Below, piece by piece: positions 47,350-58,586 of a stretch of DNA of 64,000 nucleotides; the stretch's first letter is position 1; each line of letters begins with the position of its first letter. The notes under the pieces are model-generated. The model searched no databases and was not told the origin of the DNA. It saw only the letters and a program-made list of their open reading frames with translations. Made by a program: the position numbers and the translations under genes. The stretch comes from Lytechinus pictus (Eukaryota > Echinodermata > Echinoidea > Temnopleuroida > Toxopneustidae): NCBI RefSeq assembly GCF_037042905.1, contig NC_087252.1, positions 23,515,701 to 23,579,700 of the forward strand, written 5' to 3'.

Positions 47350-47419
47350 CATAAGGTTCCCTCTCTTCTTCGAATTGACGTCTGCTGAGTCTCTAAACAT
47401 GTTGCACTCAGTTTTACTC
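47350..47419 (-). CDS. Putative upstream exon of the death-domain gene
   Basis: A 70-nt interval between acceptor TTTTTAG|GAG (47420) and consensus donor TTATG|GTAAGT (47350). Read in the phase needed to join the death-domain exon, it is open and gives ATCLETQQTSIRRREGTL, then Trp at the junction. The other two phases hit stops soon after the join. It is short, so the support is splice signals and phase only. Confidence 0.4.
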
Positions 47420-48272
47420 CTAAAAACACCGAAATGTAATTATGACATCCATTATTTCATTATACTATACATGTAGTTCAATTTAATTCAACATCCCCCC
47501 CCTAAAAAAAAAGATTAAGCATTAACACATTTATAAAAGAAAGAATATAACGAAGGTGACAACTCCTGACAACTCTGAAAGCAAAGATGGCAACAAATAC
47601 ACAGCACAACACAAAAGACTGGGAAGAAAAAAAATCTTCCAGACAATGTACAGTACGTAGCAAATAATAGAACAATCATTAATATGAAGCAGATATTTTG
47701 GTATGTATAAATTTAATAAAAACATGATAGATTGTTGATCTTTGCATTTGTTTTCTTTGCAAACCACCTAATAGTAAACCATGAATGCAAAAGTGGTCTT
47801 TTATACCAATTATTTACTTTATTACATTTAAATAGCTCAAAAGGCAATGGCTTGTAGGTAAAAATTAGTACATGACGAATTTACATAAATTGTGTTAAAT
47901 CTTGCTCATGATATTGAACTTACCTATATATCTAAGATTACAAAAAAATAAAATCGTAATGTTACACATTACGGATAAGGATACGGCTGTACCGTTTTCT
48001 CTTCTGTTTTGCTCCACTATTTTGTTACCTTTTTTATTACTTTAGATCCATTTTCCCCTTTTTACATGACCAATAGGTCGAAGCCTACCTGAACCGTTGA
48101 TGTGGATTATTTTAAAGCTAAACTGAATTGTGATATTTGCAGCCTTCGCAAATAGGGGGGGGGGGCGGAATTTTTTTTTCAGCCACACTTGCCTGATCGG
48201 GCGCTCGAAATTAATTTTTGTTTGTTTCTTAGAAGAGTTAGTCCTAATAGTCACTTCTAAGCTGTATATATA
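47420..48272. other. Spacer
   Basis: AT-rich spacer with a G run near 48157-48166. Further upstream exons of the death-domain gene would be expected on this side, but I could not identify any. Confidence 0.35.
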
Positions 48273-49262
48273 CAGTGCGAGTCAGAAAAAACGTTACACT
48301 TTTTAAATGAAGTATTTTTCACGAAAATGTGGGATTCAGAGGGAGTTTTTAGCATGTATGGATAGAGTAGATATTATTTTGTTACTTGGTGAATTGGTTC
48401 CAGTGCTGTTGTTATGGTTGAGTGTACAACAGCCATTGTTTGAAAAAGTGTCAAAACCCATTTGCGCCAAGTCAGGTGATAACATGTACCTGATGAAACA
48501 GAGACAAATGTATTCTCACAAACAATGAGCGTAAAGTTTATGCGTATGTTTATTAATCAAGAAAAATAAACAAAACGGAACCAGAAAATCAATAAATTAT
48601 CTTCACCGAAAAGTTCCTTTTCATTGTCATTTTGGCCACAACTTGGACAAAGCTTCCCACCTTCAATCTTCCACATGTTGCTCTGATGATGCGCTGCTGC
48701 AATTCACCCAGATCTGCAGGTGGGGTGCTGTACACTTTGGACTTCATTCACATAAAATGCTTCTTCTTCTTTATTTGTCGACTGATTTTGATTTAGACAC
48801 TTCGCAGGGCCATGGCAGCAATGTTCCATCGAGCTCAGAAGTGCATCGAGAGAAATGAACAACATGTGGAAGATTGAAGGCGGGAAGCTTTGTCCAAGTT
48901 GTGGCCAAAATGACAATGAAAAGGAACTTTTCGGTGAAGATAATTTATTGATTTTCTGGTTCTGTTTTGTTTATTTTTCTTGATTAATAAGCATACGCAT
49001 AAACTTTACGCTCATTGTTTGTGAGAATGCACTTGTCTCTGTTTCATCAGGTACAGGTAATCACCCGACTTGGCACAAATGGGTTTTGACACTTTTTAAA
49101 CAATGGCTGTTGTGCACTCAACCATAACAACAACACTGAAACCAATTATGCAAAGTGACAAAGGAATATTTACTCTATCCTTAGATGCGAGAATTTCTCT
49201 CTGAATCCCGCATTTTCTTGAAAAATACTTGAGTTAAAAAGTGTAATTTTTTTATCTCACTG
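48273..49262. mobile_element. 990-bp foldback element, mariner-like ends, transposase-tail arms
   Basis: Ends CAGTGCGAGTCAGAAAAAAC and TTTTTTTATCTCACTG are imperfect inverts, flanked by TA on both sides (48271-48272 and 49263-49264). The two arms (about 48273-48682 and 48860-49262) are inverted copies of each other around a loop of roughly 180 bp. Read on the minus strand from about 48730, the left arm encodes PPADLGELQQRIIRATCG, then VQVVAKMTMKRNF, resembling the C-terminal tail of mariner-type (DDE) transposases. The right arm repeats part of it. No complete transposase is present. Confidence 0.75.
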
Positions 49263-49264
49263 TA

Positions 49265-49800
49265 GGGGAAGACGGGGTAAGTTGAGCATAGGGGCAAGTT
49301 GAGCCACCACCCCCAGGCCAATAATGAATGAGTCAGACATTGTGGTGGTGTCATGTATTGATGACCCATTGCATAACCCTTAACCCCACCACATTGTTTT
49401 CAACTTTGAAACAAAAAGTACTTTTTAGAGGGAAAATACAAATTTCAGCCAAAAAAGTAAAAAAGGTGTGAAATAGATAAGTGCTTTTTACCCACACATG
49501 TCTTTAAATATATTATAGAAATAAGAACAATATTGTTAGTCCAGGTATGGATTATCATTCTTGTCATAGTCTTTTACATGATGAATGCATAAGAAATGTG
49601 TGGATGTGAAAATATCGCAATAAGTTCGGACTGGGGTAGTTTAAGCCAATTCAACATGGGGCAAGTTGATAATAACTAAATTGTCCCTTATTCATAAATA
49701 AATATCGACACGTTTTAGGAAAAGAAATAGAAGATAGTCATCATTCTTATATGATGACAAAATATCCTTAGGCCTAAAATGTCTCGATCCTAGGTTAAAA
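49265..49800 (+). repeat. GGGGTAAGTTGAGC-type repeat
   Basis: The stretch opens GACGGGGTAAGTTGAGCATA and has GGGGCAAGTTGAGCC just after, then CTGGGGTAGTTTAAGCC and GGGGCAAGTTGAT near 49630-49670. These recurring words suggest an old dispersed repeat with short internal repeats. It has no coding capacity and no clear ends. Confidence 0.45.
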
Positions 49801-51370
49801 TAATAATAAAATATCAGCTCACGCTTCGCGCTCGCATCATTTATTTAGTGCTATCCACATTGACGTCACAATTTCCCTATACACACAGTGCTGTAAATAG
49901 TGCTTAAATTGACTCATTTCATATCAGAATTTAAAATATTATTTTCAACTCGCACTCTGGGCTCGCATTATTGATTTTCATGATGAAAAATGAAATGTAT
50001 TTAGAATGCAGATTCTGTCTAACTATAAAACACACGCACGCATGTTTTTTGAGATATGCAGCTTGATCTTATTCAAAACGTACTATAATTATCCAGTTTC
50101 AGATCAGAATATCAAAAATTTTCTGCTCGCGCTTTGCGCTCGCATTATGAAGCTACCAAAAATCACCCATACTTTTTCATGATTGACAAAACATGACTCG
50201 AGTGTCCCGTTGAGGGGTTTGAAATCTCATCTTTTTAGGTTGGAATATCAAAAATGTTCAGCTCGCCCTTCGCGCTCACATTATTTAATCGTGGTATAGT
50301 CTTAATGGCTTACTGCAAAACGTCCTTAACAAGTCCCTTTTCGACTAGGCCAGAATGCATATTTAATACTTCTGATCGCGTTTCGCGCTCATGGTAATTA
50401 TCTAGTTACATAACGCGTTCTGTTCAGGTTCACAAACATTGCCCAGAATTTTCAATTTTCAGGACAAAATACATGAAATTTCATTTTTTTCAGCTTGCAT
50501 AGGGCTTATGAGATTATTACACATTACTGTTGTTTATAAAGTAAAGCTAGGAAATGACTGTTAGGACATGGGTGTTTTGCCCCCCCCCCCCCCCAAAAAA
50601 AAAAGAATCACGACCAAGAAAAAAAAGAGAGAAAAGGAAAGGGATTAGGATGAAATATGATATTATTTTTCAAATATTATGTCAAAATCTATCACAACCA
50701 TGTACTTGTGTAATAAAAATGTCAGCATACTTGCTTGCTCGCTTCGCTCACTGGAAACTTCTTATTAATTTTATGCGATACGCCATATCGAGCCCCCTCA
50801 AAATTGTTGGCTCATTACGCCACTGAAACAACCCCTTCAAAGAAAAGAAAAAAAAAATCAAAGTGGAGCGGCCGATCGGGGAAAATATGGGTGAAAAAAA
50901 TCGCCCCCTCCTCATTTGCGGAAGCTGGGTCCGCCCCCGGAATTAGACTTTCAGGATAAAATACATGAACAAAAAATCAGATCGTGCTTCGCGTTTTCAT
51001 TATGTATTTAGGCCTTGTGAAATACCTCAATGTGTTTTTAAGAATAAAATCTCAGATATTCTTTAACTTCTACCCCCCATTTCATTTATTTTTTTTTATC
51101 TTGGTGCCCTCTACAAAAGTTCAACAAGACCCCATCCCCCGTGCACCCATGCTGAATAAATACGCCACTAATGAGGAGAATGAGTCGATTGATTCGAGAT
51201 TGCATTATTCCCAAGAGGTTATCATTAATATTATTGAAGGCTACAACTAGTAAAGGAACTACAGCTCCCGTTCACACAATATTCTAGTAGGGCCTACTCT
51301 GGTGAGAATTTAAACCAAATTGAAACCCCCAATATCGCTCGCGCTTCGCGCTCCCATTGATATTTCATTA
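49801..51370. repeat. Degenerate repeat array with GCTCGCGCTTCGCGCTCGCAT motif
   Basis: The quasi-palindromic motif CGCGCTTCGCGCTCGC recurs, with changes, near 49820, 49950, 50120, 50260, 50376, 50980 and 51336. The first five are spaced about 115-170 bp, separated by AT-rich filler. An hAT-like right end, CTCATTACGCCACTG, lies at about 50810-50824 and a related TTGCTCGCTTCGCTCACTGG near 50733. This looks like remnants of hAT-type elements with the same internal motif as the element at 24835-26466, in the opposite orientation. Confidence 0.55.
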
Positions 51371-51603
51371 TATATTCATGGATTTATTTTAAGAACACAT
51401 TAAAAGAACGGTCTTTAATTGCCTTTTTTAAATGTGATTATAAGATAATTTAAAATCACTTAAGTTAGCCTGGCTGGGAGGGAGTGGGCGCCATTTTTCG
51501 AAAAGTACACATGGGCGCCAAGAATCAGGTCAAATTCATGCCCCACCCCCCCTTCTCACGAAATCCTGGATCTGCACCTGGGTTCTATAACAATAACACA
51601 ATT

Positions 51604-52211
51604 AGGGCAATCATCCCGTGACAACTACTTCAAGAAAAATATGATTCCAATATTTTTACCCCCGGGGACTGTTACCCCCGGAAATTTACCCTCCAGACAA
51701 TTACCCCGGATAATTACCCTCGGTACGGAGCCTTTAAAATGCCATCGACGTGACAACATGACGTGATACTTTTTATTTCCATGTGTGATTAATAAGCTTA
51801 TTATTTCGACATGGATATATATTCTATCTTGTCAAGTCGATATGTCGACATGGCGAGATATGAAGTGTACAAGTCCCGGCGAGAATCCCGATATATCGCC
51901 ATGTTGACAGATAACTTGTTACAAGTCGACTTGGCAAGATAAAATATCTCACCATGTTGACGTATAACTTTTTATATGTGGACTTGGCAGGATAACGTAT
52001 CTCGCCATGCGGACATAATAAGCTTATTTAGTCGACATGGCACGATAAAGTATCTCGCCATGTCGTCAAGTCAATGGCATTTAAAAGGCTCCGTACGAGG
52101 GGTAATTGGCGTCTAGAGGGTAAATTTCCGGGGGGGGGGGGTAACAGTCCCCGACGATAAAATATGGGGATAATATTTTTCTTGAAGTAGTTGTCAGGGG
52201 GCGATTGTCCT
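51604..52211. mobile_element. Foldback element in block A, AGGGCAATCATCCC ends
   Basis: The left side (AGGGCAATCATCCCGTGACA, then ACTACTTCAAGAAAAATAT) is inverted at the right (ATATTTTTCTTGAAGTAGTT, then GCGATTGTCCT). Further in, TTACCCCCGGAAATTTACCC pairs with GGGTAAATTTCCGGGG, and GAGCCTTTAAAATGCCAT pairs with ATGGCATTTAAAAGGCTC. The centre has recurrent TCGACATGGCGAGATA-like words in both orientations. It is non-coding. Confidence 0.85.
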
Positions 52212-52366
52212 TTGGGTCATCGTTAAAGAACCCCATGGACTCGTATCATTGACCTTTTGACCTCTTGATGACATTGGATCTCACTATATCCTGATCATAA
52301 TTTTACACACACCGCGGACTATCGGACCCGCGGACTATCGGACCCGCGGTCTATCCCAGGTAACAA

Positions 52367-53890
52367 GCCAACGTTGGCTCCACGTTGGAAACTTGAAAGC
52401 CGTTGGACGTTGGGAAAACTTGATGGATTAACGTTGAATCGACGTTGGAAACTAGTTTGATGGAAAGATGATGGACAATCAACAATGACACGACGTTGGC
52501 AACGTTGGAAACTTGTTAGTCGGAGAGTTGTTGGACAGTCGACAATGTCACAACGTTGGAAACACGTTTGATTGGATAGTTGTTGAACAGCCAGCAAAGG
52601 CACAACGTTGGCAACGTTGGAAACTAGTTCGCTGGAAAGTTGTTGAACAACCGACAATGGCACAACGTTGACAAAGTTGGAAACTAGTTTGTTGGAGATT
52701 TGTTGGACGGTCGACAATGGCACAACGTTGGAGACTAGTAAGTTGGAGAGTTGTTGGACAGTCGACAATGTCACAACGTTGGAGACACGTTTGATTGGAT
52801 AGTTGTTGACAGCCAGCAAAGACACAACGTTGGCAACGTTGGAAACTAGTTCGCTGGAAAGTTGTTGAACAACCGACAATGGCACAACGTTGACAAAGTT
52901 GGAAACTAGTTTGTTGGAGATTTGTTGGACGGTCGACAATGGCACAACGTTGGAGACTAGTAAGTTGGAGAGTTGTTGGACAGTCGACAATGTCACAACG
53001 TTGGAGACACGTTTGATTGGATAGTTGTTGACAGCCAGCAAAGACACAACGTTGGCAACGTTGGAAACTAGTTCGCTGGAAAGTTGTTGAACAATCAACA
53101 ATGACACGACGTTGGCAACGTTGGAAACTTGTTAGTTGGAGAGTTGTTGGACAGTCGACAATGGCACAACGATGGAAATTAGTAGGTTGGAGATTAGTTG
53201 GATAGTCAACGATGACACAAGGTTGGCAACGTTGGAAACTAGTTCGATGGAAAGTTGTTGAACAACCAACTATGGCACAACGTTGTCAAAGCTAGAAACT
53301 AGTTCGATGGAGATTTGTTGGATAGTCGACGATGGCACAACGTTGGAAACTGGTAGATTGGAGATTAGTTAGATAGTATACAATGACACAACGTTGATAA
53401 AGCTGGAAACTAGTTAGATGGAAAGTTGTTGAACAACTGACACTGGCACAACGTTGGAAACTGGTAGATTGGAGATCAGTAGGATAGTCGACGATGACAC
53501 AACGTTGGCAATGTTGGAAAGTTGTTGAACAACAGACAATGGCACAACATTGGAAACTAGTGTGTTGGAGATTTGTTGGACAGCCAACAACGTCACAACG
53601 TTGGAAACGCGTGTTTGATTGGATAGGTGTTGAACAGCCAACAAAGGCACAGCGTTGACTACGTCGGAAACTAGTTCGATGGAGAGTTGCTGAACAACCG
53701 ACAAAGGAACAACGTTGGAAACTATTTTCTTGGAGATTTGTTGGACAGTCGACAATGGCACAACGTTGACAAAGTTGGAAACTAGTTTGATGGAGAGTTG
53801 TTGAACAACGGACAATGGCACAACGTGGACAGCGTAATTGGAATAGTTTATTGGACAGTTAACATTGACACAATGTTGGAAACTATAGTT
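52367..53890. repeat. Left minisatellite array, ~55-bp monomer, 222-bp higher-order unit
   Basis: Monomers of about 55 bp follow the pattern ACGTTGGAAACTAGTT, variable, GTTGTTGAACA, CCGACAATGGCACA. A four-monomer unit recurs exactly 222 bp apart (AAACTAGTTCGCTGG at 52621, 52843 and 53065), the copies being nearly identical. Outer monomers are more diverged. Because 222 is a multiple of three, the minus strand stays open for 262 codons (52319-53107), giving repeated VVPLSTVQQLSN-like peptide. I treat this as a by-product of the repeat. Confidence 0.9.
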
Positions 53891-55186
53891 TGTTGGATAT
53901 TTGTTTGACAGTCAACATAATATCCTGGCATAATATACACAGTGTTGAGAACGTTAGAAACTGGTTCATTGGAGAATTGATAATTGATAAAGTTGGCGGA
54001 GTACAGCAAGTCTGCATATGCCGACTTAACCCAAGACAAGACAAGACTACTGGCATAATTTCAAATGGGGCCAAGGGGGGGGGGTCGATCAAGTAAGTTT
54101 GCTTGTCTATCCATGTCACCCTTGGTATCCCCCAGCAATAAGGGGAAAAGAAATCGAGAGAGAAGGAAAATAATGGGAAGGGAAAGAGGAACTAAAACTA
54201 AGTCTAAGGGGAAAACAAAAATAAAGATGGGGTAGAATAGAGAGGCTGCATGCACCTGGGGATGCAAATGTGTCGATTAATATAGAAAATAAAGAAGAAA
54301 AACAAGAAAAAAAATGTAGTTCAAGACCAGAATTTCCAGAAACGCCCTCGTCGATCCTTTGCAGCTGGCAAGGCCTTTCACAGTAAGTACGAGATATGTC
54401 ATAGGCATACCGTCACATAACTAGAAGAAATTGAAGAAGGAAATACAAGCATCAAATGTGCCTATTTAAAAATACCATACTATTCTGATGCGCAGAATTA
54501 GTCGCGACGTCGGACTCCTTCTGTCATGTCTGTGTAGTCTGCTTCCTTCAATTTTGAACTTGAAGAATCTGGCAGAATTTGGACTGGATAGTGGATATAG
54601 ATAAGTAAATTCCAGAATATCTAGTGATCTGGAACAGTACTTATAAGCTGTATATTTAGGACCTACAATCTACAGTTGAATTTTCTTTGCACTTGCAGAT
54701 AATCGGTAACTGCAACCATTGATCCCCTCCGAAAGATCCCGGAGTCAGCTTCTGTGTGCGTACAGTCCGACGCTAGTATATTCGTGTACTGTAAGTAGTA
54801 GTAAAGTAGTACTTAACACCAGTCACTGCACAGTATAACATACTAACTAACCTCGTAATTAGCTTAGTGTGAGTGACTAATACTAACCTCGCAATACGTG
54901 TGAGTGGGAACGAGTATGCGATACCAATGGCAAGGCAACAGTCATTGGATGATTTCAAAATTCAAGTACGTACAGTGTTGAAATCTGGTGTTGGTGTAAC
55001 CCAGGCACCCAAGGGTTCATTACATGCCGCCGCGCACAGAAAAATCAAGCCATAGAAGTCGTGTGTTGTGGACCCAAGAAGTGAGATCCCAGCACGTGCG
55101 ACCCACTAGTAAGAAATCCACTGCCAAACGCGGTTCGTGGTGCGAGGTTAGTATACTAATACTAACCTGGCAATACGTGTGAGTGT
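53891..55186. other. Left single-copy part of the 5.9-kb element
   Basis: No credible gene. It contains short direct repeats of TACTAACCTCGCAATACGTG (near 54889; variant TACTAACCTGGCAATACGTG near 55160) and a G run near 54076. The last bases, AGTGT (55182-55186), form the left target duplication of the nested foldback. Confidence 0.5.
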
Positions 55187-55826
55187 AACCCAGGGAGCTC
55201 CGGCCCGCTGCGCGGGCCGGAGCCCAGGGGCTTACCGTGTAATTCACCATACCCACGGTAGTAGCGTGAAGTATGGTCTAAATAATTATCCGAATAAATA
55301 GTTAAAACAGAAATTAAGCACTTACCACGATTATATGGATGAAGGTCTAACGAGTGGCAGCTTCCTGACATCGAGGCACAGACTGGAACCTAAAAAAACG
55401 AAAAGTTCTGTCGCGGTAGCTCTCCTCTTTCAGAATTCAAAACAAAATGGCCGATTGAGACCGAGACTAATAGCACTAGTGCATTAGTATACATCTCTAT
55501 GATATAGACTTTGTCAAATTCGCGCATGCGCCCTACACCCTCGGTACCGGTCTCGAACGGCCATTTTGCTATGAATTCTGAAAGAAGGAGAGCTACCGCG
55601 ACATAACTTTTTCGTTTTTTGAGGTTCCAGTCTGTGCCTCGATGTCAGGAAGCTGCCAATCGTTAGACCTTCATCCATATAATCGTGGTAAGTGCTTAAT
55701 TTCTGTTTTAACTATTTATTCGGATAATTATTTAGACCATACTTCACGCTACTACCGTGGGTATGGTGAATTACACGGTAAGCCCCTGGGCTCCGGCCCG
55801 CTGAGCGGGCCGGAGCTCCCTGGGTT
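55187..55826. mobile_element. Nested 640-bp foldback element with AGTGT target duplication
   Basis: Two arms of about 281 bp (55187-55467 and 55546-55826) are near-perfect inverted copies around a spacer of about 78 bp. The ends are AACCCAGGGAGCTCCGGCCC and its inverse. Just inside, GGCCCGCTGCGCGGGCC is itself a palindrome. The pentamer AGTGT flanks both sides (55182-55186 and 55827-55831), showing transposition into the larger element. Each arm can be read as a short open stretch (YRGYGELHGKPLGSGP), mirrored on the two strands. The reading is probably accidental. Confidence 0.9.
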
Positions 55827-56940
55827 AGTGTTGGTGTTGTGACAACACCGTACTTGAATCAGGCTGGTGTTAAGATTGACCTCGGAAAATATGGTGTATT
55901 TCCGGCAGTTTGTGTTGAAGGCTGGTGTTGATTGTCATCTGCTGAACCCAACACTGCACTGTGGCTGCATGGTGTTGATGATCTACAAGCAATTTCCCCA
56001 TTCAGCAACACCGACGTACCCCAGGGATTGGGAGAATCGTGATTTAAAGTTCAGTGTTGGTGTTGATGAACTGTAGCTATTACGAACAGGGGGCGAACAC
56101 GACGAACCATCTCCGTAAAATTATCTTTTACATTTAAGATGAGAGCAAATCATTAGAGTTTTAATACATTTCAATGAAAAATAATATTACGCTTGGTGTT
56201 GGAGCTCAGTTCAGCAGCCCTTTCACGCTCTCAACACCGTACACCGTACTTGAAATCACCCAAATGACTTGCTACCTGGCATTCCTGCCTTATTTATTAT
56301 ACGCTGCCTTGAATTGACTTGGTCGGTCCTGCCTGGCCTAGCCTGGACCGAGTGTTTTCCAACTGCAGTCAAACCTGTAGTTGCTATGTGAGGCATGCTA
56401 CACTTGACGCTGAAATATCATTTAATAGTTATGGCACGAGCGAGACTAGGCCATGGCCATGCATATTGAGATATCAGTTGACTTCTATCTTAATCAAAAA
56501 GAGGCACTCTTTAGTTACAGTAGGCAGTAGCTACGTTACTCTGAGTGAGGCCAAGTTACGCGACCTCCTTTTTTGATTTTGTAAATACTGAGAGACTGCA
56601 ATTACACATGTGAGTTTTTGTGATGATTACTGACGTTGCAATTGGCATTGCATACCGAGTCATTAAACAATTGTAGACAGAAACAGAGATTGCAACTCGC
56701 AAGAAAATGTAATACTAGTACATCTTAATTTTTATTACATATGCATATGTTTTTTTGGTATTAGTCTTGTTTGAGAAAAAGAGGATGTCAAAAAAGTTTG
56801 AATGCTACAAAGGCCTCAATAAATATCACACGTAATTATCTTGATTTCTCTTAATTATGTGAAGAGACTTGTAACAGAAAGAATGAAAAGAAATGAATAG
56901 CTGTAATAATAGTTGTAATGTTTTTTGATAGAATCATGAA
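55827..56940. other. Right single-copy part of the 5.9-kb element
   Basis: No credible gene. GGTGTTGG/GTGTTGATG words recur (55827-56065), and CAACACCGTACTTGAA near 55844 and ACCGTACTTGAAAT near 56241 are partial repeats. The remainder is AT-rich. Confidence 0.5.
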
Positions 56941-58210
56941 CAGATTACAGATGATGATGGCAGTGTTGAAAACTGTTTGATGGAGATGGCGCATCGTTGG
57001 ATTTGTTTAGAATTAGACCAACAAAGAATCAACGTTACAACAACATTTAACCGATATTAGACAAACATTGAATCAACGTTTACGCCAACGTTGGACTAAC
57101 ATTGGACTAAAGTTGAATCAACTTTCCATCAACATTGGACCAACATTATACCAACGTTGGATCAACGTCACCCAACGTTGGACCAACATTGGACCAACGC
57201 TGCCATACCTGCCTCATCTGGACAATGATTATGCACTCATGAATATTCATTACATCAGTAAATGACCAAAATTTTAGGTAATATTGCTATAATAATTAGA
57301 GTATTTATGTTTATTCAATATTTCCACCATGAAAAGTTTCAGAAAAGTATGTGGCTCCATTACCATATCATATATAATCAAAACATATTATTCTAAGTGA
57401 AATATTCAAGGTTAAGTGTGGAAAATGATATTAACTGTATTCTGCCAAGTATAGCAAAGTTGCTCTATATATAGGAGTCAATGACAGGTTACAGTGGATA
57501 GGTGTAGGATGATAGGAATAGGATATAGGATTAGGATGTAGGATTTTAGGATAGGATAAGACATATGATGATAAAGATTTGAGTGTAGAGTTGTAATGGT
57601 GGACTTCACCTTGAAACCAATTAATGTTTTGTTAATTACTGCCATACGTTGGAATAACGTTGGAGCAATGTTGGAGCAACGTTGTGACAACGTTGTAACA
57701 ATGTTGGAGCAATGTTGCCAGACAACGTTGGAGCATTGTTGCTGGACAGCGTTGAACCAACGTTGTAAACATAGTTGGACTGACGATGTATGCAAGTGCA
57801 CGTCCATCGCTGCTTCAACGTTGCCCATCAACGTTGCAGCAACGCTGTTATTGATGACTCAGCCGACATTATACCAACGTTGGAGCATTGATGGTGGACA
57901 ACGTTGAACTGACGTTGGAAATGTTGTTGGTCTGACGATGTATGGACGTGCACTTCTATCGATGATACAACGTTGCTTACCAACGTTGTAGCAATGTTGT
58001 ATTTGACTATTTAGCCAACATTGGATCAACGTTGCCAGACAACGTTGAAACATTGTTGCTGGACAACGTTGAACTAACGTTGGAAATGTTGTTGGTCTGA
58101 CGATGTATGCGCGTGCACTTCTATCGATGATGCAACGTTGGCCTGCCAACGTTGAGGCAACGTTGGGAAAAAAATTCCCAACGTTGATCCAACGTTGGTC
58201 CAACGCTGTA
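56941..58210. repeat. Right minisatellite array based on AACGTTGG
   Basis: Dense short units such as CCAACGTTGGA, CCAACATTGGA and CAACGTTGTGACAACGTTG, with an interruption of AT-rich DNA at about 57245-57640. A longer unit recurs at the right: GACGATGTATG, then TGCACTTCTATCGATGAT-type sequence, at 57782, 57934 and 58099 (spacings 152 and 165 bp). It shares the palindromic core CCAACGTTGG with the left array but not its 55-bp monomer. Confidence 0.85.
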
Positions 58211-58346
58211 TTGTTACCTGGGATCGGGCTATAACCGATACGACCTGGAAAGTATAGTATTGTCATTGCTGATATTATTACGATTAATTATTTTTTTGTC
58301 TAGCATGTAAGAAGCATTCACAATAGAAATGTGGTTTGGCCTCTGT

Positions 58347-58450
58347 GGGTTACGGTCGTTATTCCGAAGGTTCATTATCCCGAAGGTTCGAATATTCTGA
58401 AGGTTCGTTATTCCTAAGATTCGTAATTCTGATGGTTCGTAATTCCAAAT
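58347..58450 (+). repeat. Short minisatellite, TTCGTTATTCCGAAGG units, copy in A
   Basis: About six imperfect units of 16-18 bp with the form GTTATTCCGAAGGTTC, GTTCGAATATTCTGAAG and GTAATTCTGATGGTTC. The same tract occurs in A' at about 60674-60775. It is non-coding. Confidence 0.8.
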
Positions 58451-58586
58451 GATATTGTGGTTCTAACTTTGCCTTAGGGATTGTTAAACAGATAAAGAGG
58501 ACAAGTCAAGGCATTTTGCAACCATTGGTTTGTACACGACGCCAAGCAGAAGACAACTATCCCGATAAGCTGATATCTTTCATATA

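Larger units (their letters stand above)
52355..58222. mobile_element. 5,868-bp TIR element with minisatellite arms (novel candidate)
   Basis: The left end CCCAGGTAACAAGCCAACGT and the inverse of the right end, CCCAGGTAACAATACAGCGT, share 12 identical terminal bases and continue into CCAACGTTGG units. The insertion is proven by A', which has uninterrupted GCGGTCTATCGGGCTG at 60545-60560. Comparison gives a 2-bp AT direct repeat flanking the element (52353-52354 and 58223-58224). Layout: left array of about 55-bp monomers (52367-53890), unique DNA, a nested 640-bp foldback (55187-55826), unique DNA, right array (about 56950-58210). I found no transposase, replicase or other credible gene. The architecture recalls foldback-type elements such as the sea urchin TU elements, but the ends and target duplication differ from what I know of them. 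Confidence 0.85.

Noticed and set aside
52319-53107. 262-codon minus-strand open frame in the left minisatellite array
   Set aside because: It is entirely tandem repeat with a 222-bp period divisible by three. The peptide is a low-complexity VVPLSTVQQLSN repeat without a domain, and the frame breaks where the repeat phase changes.
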